Shown piece by piece: positions 6,406 to 13,046 of a DNA stretch of 13,046 bases; position 1 is the first letter of the stretch, and each line of letters starts with the position of its first letter. The translations under genes were made by a program, and so were the position numbers. The notes below the pieces were generated by a model. That model was given only the letters and a program-made list of their open reading frames with translations. It had not been told where the DNA came from and ran no database searches. The DNA is from an uncultured Caulobacter sp. (lineage in GTDB: Bacteria; Pseudomonadota; Alphaproteobacteria; Caulobacterales; Caulobacteraceae). Location of the stretch: positions 1 through 13,046 of the forward strand of contig NZ_CALCDX010000150.1 of assembly GCF_937900395.1 (NCBI RefSeq). The letters are read 5' to 3'.

Positions 6406-7362
6406 ATGGCATACGACGCATCAATCCTTTCGACGGGCCTTTCGGAGGCCGCCAGCCAAGAGCTGGCGCGCCTGGCCGAACGCTCGGTCGACTACCACCG
6501 CATGGCCAAGGCGCTCGACTGGCTGGCCGAGCGGTGGTCCGATCACCCCTCGCTGGACGAGGCGGCGGGGGCCGTGGGCCTGTCGCCGTTCCACTTCCAG
6601 CGCATCTTCACCCGCTGGGCGGGGGTCAGTCCCAAGACCTTCGTCTCGGCCATCGCCCACGCCGAGGCGAGGCGGTCCCTGGAGGCCGGCGGCACGGTGC
6701 TGGACGCGGCCTTCGACGCGGGGCTGTCCGGACCTTCGCGCCTGCACGACCTGTTCATCGCCCAGGAGGCGGCGACGCCGGGCGAGGTGCGGCGGCGCGG
6801 GGCGGGCATGCGGCTGCGCTGGGGCTGGGCCCCGACGCCGTTCGGCCGCGGCCTGTTCGTGATGGCCGAGCGCGGCCTGGCGGGTCTGGCCTTCTCCGAC
6901 GGCGACGATGAGATGAGCTTCGCCGACATGCACCGCCGCTTCCCGGCCGCCGACTGGGTCCGCGACGACGCGGCCGCGCAAGCCATGGCCCTGCGCGCTT
7001 TCATACGCGGTGGGGGCGCGGGCGGGGAGGGGCCGCTCCCGGTGGTGCTGATCGGCTCGCCGTTCCACATCCAGGTCTGGAAGGCCCTGCTGACCATCCC
7101 GACCGGCGCGACGGCCACCTACGGCCAGGTCGCCGCCTGGGCGGGCAAGCCCGGCGCCTTCCAGGCGACCGGCGGCGCGATCGGGGCCAACCCGATCTCG
7201 CTGCTGATCCCCTGCCACCGCGCCATCGCCAAGAGCGGCAAGCTCACCGGCTACCACTGGGGCCTGGCGCGCAAGGCGGCGATCCTGGGGATGGAGGCAG
7301 TCCAACGACACCCTCTCCCAGCGGGAGAGGGCGGGGCCCATCGCGAAGCGATGGGAGGGTGA
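6406..7362 (+). CDS. Ada-like protein: AraC-type HTH fused to methylated-DNA--protein-cysteine methyltransferase
   Basis: This 318-residue protein has an AraC/XylS helix-turn-helix domain (about 28-130; LDEAAGAVGLSPFHFQRIF, GVSPKTFV) joined to a C-terminal O6-alkylguanine-DNA methyltransferase (about 140-298). The acceptor Cys270 is in the classic PCHR motif and TGYHWG closes the active site. The N-terminal zinc/methylphosphotriester domain of E. coli Ada is absent, so auto-activation through that cysteine is not possible. At the site of the usual DNA-penetrating Arg finger (AVRAV) this protein reads AFQAT, i.e. Gln253. ATG 6406 gives the conserved-looking MAYDASIL start; GTG 6349, overlapping the previous stop, is an alternative adding 19 poorly conserved residues. 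The last ~18 residues are encoded by an intergenic repeat. It is probably cotranscribed with the DUF2244 gene. Confidence 0.88.
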   Translation: MAYDASILSTGLSEAASQELARLAERSVDYHRMAKALDWLAERWSDHPSLDEAAGAVGLSPFHFQRIFTRWAGVSPKTFVSAIAHAEARRSLEAGGTVLDAAFDAGLSGPSRLHDLFIAQEAATPGEVRRRGAGMRLRWGWAPTPFGRGLFVMAERGLAGLAFSDGDDEMSFADMHRRFPAADWVRDDAAAQAMALRAFIRGGGAGGEGPLPVVLIGSPFHIQVWKALLTIPTGATATYGQVAAWAGKPGAFQATGGAIGANPISLLIPCHRAIAKSGKLTGYHWGLARKAAILGMEAVQRHPLPAGEGGAHREAMGG

Positions 7363-7444
7363 GGGAATAGCCCGTCGACCGCTTTAAACCCTCATCCCCC
7401 CACGCCTGCGGCGCGGGTCCCGCCTTCTCCCCGAGGGAGAAGGT
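7310..7444. repeat. Double head-to-head hairpin repeat between convergent genes
   Basis: The first half has CCCTCTCCC-agc-GGGAGAGGG (7311-7331) and CCCATCGC-gaa-GCGATGGG (7337-7355), then AGGGTGAGGG. The second half is the same design on the opposite strand and ends in CCTTCTCCC-cga-GGGAGAAGG (7423-7443). The left half overlaps the 3' end of the Ada-like gene; the right half stops just before the hslU stop codon. The unit thus fills the whole gap between two convergent genes and probably ends transcription in both directions. The same first half recurs at 12990-13046 with paired arm changes. Confidence 0.82.
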
Positions 7445-7451
7445 TTCTCAT

Positions 7452-8740
<1,289 letters not shown>

Positions 8741-8744
<4 letters not shown>

Positions 8745-9580
8745 CGGTCGTTGATCAGGGCCTCGAAGATCAGGCGCCACCCTTCGGGGCGCTTCTGCCA
8801 GACATGCATATAGTGAGCGTTTTGGGGCTTTGCCTGGGCGTCGGTCCAGAGGGCCTCGCCGTGGGTCCAGACGAAGTCTCCGGCCTTGGCCGCGCCGCCG
8901 CCGCGCAGGGTGAGCGTCATGCGTTGAGGGCGGGCCGCCAGGCGCTCGGCCAAGGCGGCTGGCGTCAGGCCCTCGGCGTCCTGGGGGCCCAGCAGCCAGG
9001 CGTCGGCGGCCAGGGCGGCGCGATAGGCGCTGGGCGCATCGGTGTCCGCCGCCTGGGCGAGGGCGGCCTCGCTTGCCCGGACCTTGTCGAAGGCGACGGC
9101 GGTCGACGCCTCGCCGGTCTTGGCGGGCGGGTCTAAGCGAGCGGGCGCCTCGGGACCCGGCGCGGGCGCCGGATCGGCCGCCGCCCCGCCGTCATAGACC
9201 CACTTCCAGCGACCATCGGGCTCGCGTCGCCAGATCGTGGCGTAATAACCGCCGCGCTTGGCGTTGATCGCCCAGGGACCGACCGACAGGGCCAGGTCCC
9301 CGGAGCGCGCCGCCACGACCCGCTGCGGCCACCATTCCAGCTTCGGCGTCTTGCTGGAGGGCCGCTTGCCATACAGAACCTTGGCGCTGACAGGGCCCGG
9401 CGCGAAGACGATCGCGTCGTCCGCCATGTGCTTCAAGAAGGAGTCCCGCACGCCCAGGGCCAAGCCGTCGGCGGCGAAGGCGCGTTCGGCGGCCTCGACC
9501 TGGGCGGCCGGACTCTGCGCCGCCTGGGCGGAAGCGGCGAGGGCGGCGGCGACACCGGCGCCGAGCAGGGTCTTGAGCAT
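8741..9580 (-). CDS. Exported protein with two NTF2/SnoaL-like (DUF4440-type) domains
   Basis: This is a 279-residue protein with a clear Sec signal peptide (MLKTLLGAGVAAALAASAQA; likely cleavage near residue 20). Residues about 28-130 form one cone-shaped NTF2-like domain (AERAFAADG, FLKHMADDAIVF, YYATIWRREPDGRWKWVYDGG). An Ala/Pro-rich linker (130-160) leads to a second, related domain (about 165-279; ASEAALAQA, AYRAALAADAWLLGP, HYMHVWQKRPEGWRLIFEA). The two halves resemble each other, suggesting an internal duplication. NTF2-like proteins are ligand-binding or isomerase-like; no function can be assigned. The start has GGGAGGA 7 bases upstream. It lies between hslV and hslU, 31 bases after the former and overlapping the latter. 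Confidence 0.78.
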
Positions 9581-9611
9581 GTGGAAGTCCTCCCGATCGG
9601 GGGAGTAAAGC

Positions 9612-10178
9612 CTACAAGCTTTCGACGGTCAGGTTACCGTTCGTATAGACACAGATCTCGGCGGCGATGCCCATCGCCTTGCGGGCGATCTCCTCGGCCG
9701 AAAGGTCCTGGTCGATCAGGGCCTTGGCGGCCGCCAGGGCGTAGTTGCCGCCCGAGCCGATCGCCGCCACGGCCCCGCCGCCCGCGCTCTCGCCCGGCTC
9801 CAGAACGTCGCCGACGCCGGTGACGGTGTAGATGGCGGTGTTGTCGGCCACCAGCAGCATGGCTTCCAGGCGGCGCAGGTAGCGGTCGGTCCGCCAGTCC
9901 TTGGCCAGGTCCACGCAGGCGCGGGCCAGCTGGTCGGGATACTGCTCCAGCTTGGCTTCCAAGCGCTCGATGAGCGTGAAGGCGTCGGCCGTGGCGCCGG
10001 CGAAGCCCGCGACGACCTTGCCGCCGGCCAGGCGCCGCACCTTGCGGGCGTTGCCCTTGACGACGGTTGGGCCCATTGACACCTGTCCGTCGCCGGCGAT
10101 CACGGTCTGGCCGCTCTTGCGCACCGCCAGGATCGTCGTCCCGTGCCAGTCTGGGAAAGTAGAATTGTTGCCTTGCAT
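9612..10178 (-). CDS. hslV: HslV, peptidase subunit of the HslUV protease
   Basis: This is a 188-residue threonine protease of the proteasome beta-subunit family, assembling as a double hexamer capped by HslU. The 13-residue propeptide (MQGNNSTFPDWHG) is removed to expose the nucleophile Thr14 in GTTILAVR. Asp30 and Lys46 occupy the positions of the conserved active-site Asp17 and Lys33 of the mature enzyme. The later motifs SGGNYALAAA and GNLTVESL are also intact. The ATG at 10178 is chosen because it gives a propeptide of family length; a longer frame starting at 10214 reads implausible leader sequence. There is no ribosome-binding site before this ATG, so a leaderless or nearly leaderless mRNA is possible. 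It is first in the hslV - NTF2-like - hslU operon and divergent from the moeB-like gene. Confidence 0.96.
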   Translation of the reverse strand: MQGNNSTFPDWHGTTILAVRKSGQTVIAGDGQVSMGPTVVKGNARKVRRLAGGKVVAGFAGATADAFTLIERLEAKLEQYPDQLARACVDLAKDWRTDRYLRRLEAMLLVADNTAIYTVTGVGDVLEPGESAGGGAVAAIGSGGNYALAAAKALIDQDLSAEEIARKAMGIAAEICVYTNGNLTVESL

Positions 10179-10184
10179 GGCTTC

Positions 10185-10215
10185 GCATGTGGCGAGCCGA
10201 AGGCGGAGGGTCAAG
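10185..10215 (-). promoter_or_regulatory. Candidate heat-shock (RpoH-type) promoter of hslV
   Basis: On the minus strand CTTGACC (complement of 10209-10215) and CCACATGC (complement of 10185-10192) are separated by 16 bases. This resembles the CTTGAA / CCCCATNT layout of RpoH promoters, and hslUV is a classical RpoH target. The -10-like element ends only about 6 bases before the hslV ATG, so transcription would start at or next to the start codon. This agrees with the missing ribosome-binding site. The -10 half is an imperfect match and I have not scored other candidates further upstream. Confidence 0.35.
10205..10210 (+). promoter_or_regulatory. Ribosome-binding site fixing a TTG start for the moeB-like gene
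   Basis: GGAGGG lies 9 bases before a TTG at 10220. This spacing supports TTG as the start rather than the in-frame ATG at 10187, which has no such site and would add a low-complexity leader (WRAEGGGSS). The site overlaps the -35 half of the candidate hslV promoter on the other strand. Confidence 0.6.
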
Positions 10216-10219
10216 CGCG

Positions 10220-10960
10220 TTGAGTTTCTCGGAAGCAGAGGTCGAACGCTACGCCCGCCACCTGGTGCTGCGCGAGGTGGGCGGTCCGGGCCAGCAGAAG
10301 CTGAAGGCCGCGCGGGTGCTGATGGTCGGCGCCGGCGGCCTCGGCGCGCCCGCGGCCCTGTACCTGGCCGCCGCCGGGGTGGGGACGATCGGCCTCGTGG
10401 ATCCCGACGCGGTGTCGCTGTCGAACCTGCAGCGCCAGGTGCTGTACGCGGAGGCCGACGTCGGTCGGCCCAAGGTCGAGGCGGCCAAGGAACATCTGGC
10501 CGCGCTCAATCCGCATGTAACCGTCGAAACCCATCCGGTCTGGCTGGACCCCCAGAACGCCGGCGACCTGGTCCAGCAGTATGACCTCGTGCTGGACGGC
10601 ACAGACGACTTTTCCACCCGCTTCGCCGTGAGCGACGCCTGCCTGGCGCACGGCAAGCCCCTGGTCAGCGGGGCGCTAGGCCGCTGGACCGGGCAGGTCG
10701 GCGTGTTCCACGGCCAGCCCTGCTATCGCTGCCTGGTGCCCGAAATCCCGCCGGACGCCGAGACCTGCGCCCTCGTCGGCGTCGTCGGCGCCCTGGCCGG
10801 GGTGATAGGCTCGATGATGGCGCTGGAGGCGGTCAAGCTGATCACCGGCGCCGGCGCTCCGCTATCGGGCAAGCTCTTGATCTACGACGCCCTGGCGGGC
10901 GAGACCCGGACGGTCAGGATCGGGGCGGATCCGGCTTGTGCTGCCTGCGGGAAGGGCTGA
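10220..10960 (+). CDS. moeB: MoeB/ThiF-family sulfur-carrier adenylyltransferase
   Basis: This 246-residue E1-like enzyme adenylates the C-terminal Gly-Gly of a ubiquitin-fold sulfur carrier (MoaD for molybdopterin, or ThiS for thiamine). The nucleotide-binding loop is GAGGLG (37-42), followed by VDPDAVSLSNLQRQ with the conserved acidic and Arg residues. DGTDDFSTR (126-134) contains the Mg/ATP Asp. Two CxxC pairs (Cys168/171 and Cys240/243) bind structural zinc, and Cys183 (ETCALVG) is in the place of the conserved cysteine. It has no C-terminal rhodanese domain, so it is the short MoeB/ThiF form rather than MoeZ. No moaD, moaE or thiS lies nearby to choose between the two pathways; MoeB is the usual name. 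The TTG start is supported by GGAGGG. It is followed by a terminator-like hairpin. Confidence 0.88.
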   Translation: MSFSEAEVERYARHLVLREVGGPGQQKLKAARVLMVGAGGLGAPAALYLAAAGVGTIGLVDPDAVSLSNLQRQVLYAEADVGRPKVEAAKEHLAALNPHVTVETHPVWLDPQNAGDLVQQYDLVLDGTDDFSTRFAVSDACLAHGKPLVSGALGRWTGQVGVFHGQPCYRCLVPEIPPDAETCALVGVVGALAGVIGSMMALEAVKLITGAGAPLSGKLLIYDALAGETRTVRIGADPACAACGKG

Positions 10961-10997
10961 AGAGGCGGATCGTCGCGTCCGGGCTCTTACGGAGGGG

Positions 10998-11039
10998 ACG
11001 GGGGGGCGACCATCGGCTAAGGCCTGCCCCCGTATTTTT
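10998..11039 (+). terminator. Rho-independent terminator or attenuator-like hairpin
   Basis: ACGGGGGGGC (10998-11007) can pair with GCCCCCGT (11026-11033), and five T follow after one A (11035-11039), an intrinsic terminator layout after the moeB-like gene. Immediately after the T run comes GGAGGAG, the ribosome-binding site of the next gene, leaving no room for a promoter behind the hairpin. Either a promoter upstream or inside the hairpin is used (GGGACGG 10995-11001 and GCTAAGGC 11015-11022 weakly resemble Caulobacter -35 and -10 boxes), or the hairpin acts as an attenuator. Confidence 0.55.
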
Positions 11040-11050
11040 GGAGGAGAGAC

Positions 11051-12568
11051 ATGAGCGCTGGACGGATCGCCCTCGCGAGCCTGCAAGCCAAGGTGATGTC
11101 GGCCGAAGCCGCCGCCGCCCTGATCGACCCCGCCAGCACGGTGGGCATGAGCGGCTTCACCGGCTCGGGCTATCCCAAGGCCGTGCCTCTGGCCCTGGCC
11201 AAGCGGATCGAGGCCGAGCACGCGGCCGGAAACCCGTTCCGCCTGCGCGTCTGGACCGGCGCCTCGACGGGTCCGGAGCTGGACGGCGCCCTGGCCAAGG
11301 CCGACGGCATCGAGTTCCGCCTCCCCTACAACTCCGACCCCATCGCCCGCGACAAGATCAATCGCGGCGAGATGGACTATTTCGACATGCACCTCAGCCA
11401 AGTCGCGCCGATGGCGTGGCAGGGTTTCCTGGGCCCGCTGGACACCGCCATCGTCGAGGTCAGCGGCATCCGCGCCGACGGCTCGCTGATCCCCTCGTCC
11501 TCGGTCGGCAACAACAAGACCTGGATCGACCGGGCCTCGAAGGTGATCCTCGAGGTCAATCGCTGGCAGAACCCGGCGCTGGAGGGGATGCACGACATCT
11601 ATTACGGCACGGCCCTGCCGCCGAACCGGGTGCCGATCCCGCTGACCCGCCCCGACCAGCGCATCGGCGAGCCCTATTTCCGTTGCGATCCGTCCAAGGT
11701 GGTCGCGGTGGTCGAGACCGACTCCCCCGACCGCAACCTGCCGTTCGACGCGCCGGGCGAGGACCACAAGGCCATCGCCGGCCACCTCTTGGAATTCTTC
11801 CGCCACGAGGTCGCCAAGGGCCGCCTGCCGGCGTCCCTGCTGCCGCTGCAGTCGGGCGTGGGCAACATCGCCAACGCGGTGATGTTCGGCCTGGTCGACG
11901 GGCCGTTCGACAAGATGACCGCCTATACCGAGGTGCTGCAGGACGGGATGCTGGAGCTGATGGAGTCCGGCAAGCTGCTGACCGCCTCGGCCACCGCCTT
12001 CTCGCTGAGCCCCGAGGCCGCCGCGACCCTGAACGCCGACATGCACCGGTTCCGCGATCGCCTGGTCCTGCGACCCCAGGAGATCAGCAACCACCCCGAG
12101 GTGATCCGGCGTCTGGGCTGCATCGCCATGAACGGCATGATCGAGGCCGACATCCACGGGGCGGTGAACTCGACCCACCTGATGGGCTCGCGCATCCAGA
12201 ACGGCATCGGCGGCAGCGGCGACTTCGCCCGCAACGCCTATGTCTCGATCTTCATGGCCCCCTCGACGGCCAAGGGCGGCAAGATTTCGACGATCGTGCC
12301 GAAGACCCCGCACGTCGACCACATCAACCAGGACGTCCAGGTCCTGGTCACCGAGCAGGGCCTGGCCGACCTGCGCGGCCTGTCGCCTCGCCAGCGGGCC
12401 GAGGTGATCATCGAGAACTGCTCGCACCCGGACTATCGCCCGGCGCTGAAGGACTATCTGGCCCGCGCCCGCCGCGACTCCTACGGTCAGCAGTCGCCGA
12501 CCCTGCTGATGGAGGCCTTCGCCTGGCACCAGCGGTTCGTCGAGACCGGCGACATGAGGCCGAAATGA
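11051..12568 (+). CDS. Acetyl-CoA hydrolase / succinyl-CoA:acetate CoA-transferase family
   Basis: This 505-residue class I CoA-transferase is the full length of the Cat1/AarC/ScpC group. Glu294 in AYTEVLQDG is the expected catalytic glutamate that forms the glutamyl-CoA thioester, and it falls at the same number as in AarC from Acetobacter. GVGNIANAV (269-277), SGFTGSGYPK near the N-terminus and GSRIQNGIGGSGDFARNA (CoA and acyl-CoA binding) are intact. Members move CoA between succinate and acetate (or propionate), so it would act in acetate or propionate handling and the TCA cycle. Substrate choice cannot be read from sequence. The ATG at 11051 has a strong GGAGG 6 bases upstream. The stop overlaps the start of the globin gene as ATGA. 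Confidence 0.92.
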   Translation: MSAGRIALASLQAKVMSAEAAAALIDPASTVGMSGFTGSGYPKAVPLALAKRIEAEHAAGNPFRLRVWTGASTGPELDGALAKADGIEFRLPYNSDPIARDKINRGEMDYFDMHLSQVAPMAWQGFLGPLDTAIVEVSGIRADGSLIPSSSVGNNKTWIDRASKVILEVNRWQNPALEGMHDIYYGTALPPNRVPIPLTRPDQRIGEPYFRCDPSKVVAVVETDSPDRNLPFDAPGEDHKAIAGHLLEFFRHEVAKGRLPASLLPLQSGVGNIANAVMFGLVDGPFDKMTAYTEVLQDGMLELMESGKLLTASATAFSLSPEAAATLNADMHRFRDRLVLRPQEISNHPEVIRRLGCIAMNGMIEADIHGAVNSTHLMGSRIQNGIGGSGDFARNAYVSIFMAPSTAKGGKISTIVPKTPHVDHINQDVQVLVTEQGLADLRGLSPRQRAEVIIENCSHPDYRPALKDYLARARRDSYGQQSPTLLMEAFAWHQRFVETGDMRPK

Positions 12569-12975
12569 GCGAGACCGCCGAAGACGCGGAGGCGCCCGTC
12601 GCGGAGACCCCGTTCGACCAGATCGGCGGCGCCGAGCGCGTCCAGGCGGTGGTCGAGGCCTTCTACGACCTGATGGACAGCGATCCGGCCTATGCCCGCC
12701 TGCGGGCGATCCACGCGCCGGACCTGACGCCGATGCGGGCCTCGCTGGCGGGGTTCCTGACCGGCTGGCTGGGCGGGCCGAGGGATTGGTTCGCCGCCCG
12801 GCCGGGCGTCTGCATGATGTCGCTGCACCGCTCGATGCCGATCGACGCCGAGCTGGCGCGGCAGTGGACCGACGCCATGGGCCGGGCGCTGGACCAGGTG
12901 GGCGTGGAGGCCGAGATGGCTCAGGCGCTGCGCGAGGTGTTCGGGCGGATGTCGGGGAATATGACGACGCGGTGA
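12565..12975 (+). CDS. Truncated haemoglobin, group II-like
   Basis: This 136-residue protein has an acidic, disordered N-terminal tail (about 15 residues) before the globin 2-on-2 fold. Signature features are Tyr34 (B10, in EAFYDLM), the LxGFLTGWLGGP segment, the proximal His88 in SLHRSMPI, and Trp101 (G8) in WTDAM, which together point to group II (GlbO-type). Such proteins bind O2 or NO, or handle peroxide, via haem. The usual group II PLY...GHP stretch is altered here to FAARPGVCMMS, so the distal region is not canonical. It overlaps the CoA-transferase stop by four bases and must share its transcript. It is followed directly by a hairpin repeat. Confidence 0.85.
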   Translation: MSETAEDAEAPVAETPFDQIGGAERVQAVVEAFYDLMDSDPAYARLRAIHAPDLTPMRASLAGFLTGWLGGPRDWFAARPGVCMMSLHRSMPIDAELARQWTDAMGRALDQVGVEAEMAQALREVFGRMSGNMTTR

Positions 12976-12989
12976 GGGGGTTATCCAGA

Positions 12990-13046
12990 AACCCTCTCTC
13001 TTAGAGAGAGGGAGGGGCCCGCCGCGAAGCGGTGGGAGGGTGAGTG
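12990..13046 (+). repeat. Hairpin repeat, first half of the 7310-type element, cut by the window edge
   Basis: CCCTCTCTC-tta-GAGAGAGGG (12992-13012) is followed by CCCGCCGC-gaa-GCGGTGGG (13018-13036) and AGGGTGAG. The order, spacing and loops copy the left half of the element at 7310-7444, but both arms of each hairpin have changed together so pairing is kept. It begins about 15 bases after the globin stop and probably ends that operon's transcript. Confidence 0.8.

Noticed and set aside
10862..12529. Minus-strand open frame (~555 codons) across the CoA-transferase
   Set aside because: Mirror of the strong CoA-transferase coding frame with no motif or ribosome-binding site.
10936..12975. Plus-strand 679-codon frame joining the end of moeB to the globin
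   Set aside because: Only its last ~137 codons (the globin) are real; before that it is an out-of-frame reading of the CoA-transferase, rich in Arg, Pro and Gly.

Overview
The window is very GC-rich with strong G/C preference at third codon positions. Its gene content (hslV/hslU split by one small gene, a PfkB kinase running into hisB-hisH, frequent divergent pairs, GC-rich hairpin repeats between genes) fits an alphaproteobacterium of the Caulobacteraceae, probably Caulobacter or a near relative. That placement comes from recognising protein families and was not tested by a search.

Layout. Positions 1-71 (minus) hold the start of a cold-shock protein gene that runs off the left edge. Positions 72-388 have no gene. 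Positions 389-2268 (minus) are a mosaic: the 5' part of a histidine-pathway hisH is joined in frame to the 3' part of an LPS-type hisH2 (WbuY-like). This overlaps the first ~61 codons of a hisF2 (WbuZ-like) gene, which is fused in frame to a fumarylacetoacetate-hydrolase (FAH) family protein lacking its own N-terminus. Both joins lie at short motifs shared by the joined families (PHMGWN and DITAS), and codon use changes across them. hisA and hisF, expected after hisH, are absent. Upstream, hisB and a PfkB/adenosine-kinase-type gene are intact and form an operon with hisH.

From 3867 rightward everything looks native: an ATP-grasp protein (+), nth endonuclease III (-), a DUF2244 membrane protein (+), an AraC-HTH/O6-methylguanine-DNA methyltransferase fusion (+), the hslV - NTF2-like lipid/periplasmic-type protein - hslU operon (-), a MoeB/ThiF E1-like adenylyltransferase (+), a succinyl-CoA:acetate CoA-transferase-type enzyme (+), and a truncated haemoglobin overlapping its end (+).

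Functionally this is mostly housekeeping: histidine synthesis, DNA base repair (nth, Ada-like), protein quality control (HslUV), sulfur-carrier activation (MoeB/ThiF), acyl-CoA metabolism and haem-protein chemistry. Three GC-rich double-hairpin repeats lie downstream of genes, two of them between convergent genes where they probably end transcription from both sides. I see no RNA gene, CRISPR array, prophage or complete mobile element. The most notable object is the mosaic at 1-1890: either a real recombination that broke the histidine operon, or an assembly chimera of two or three source sequences. The second explanation must be excluded before any biology is built on it.
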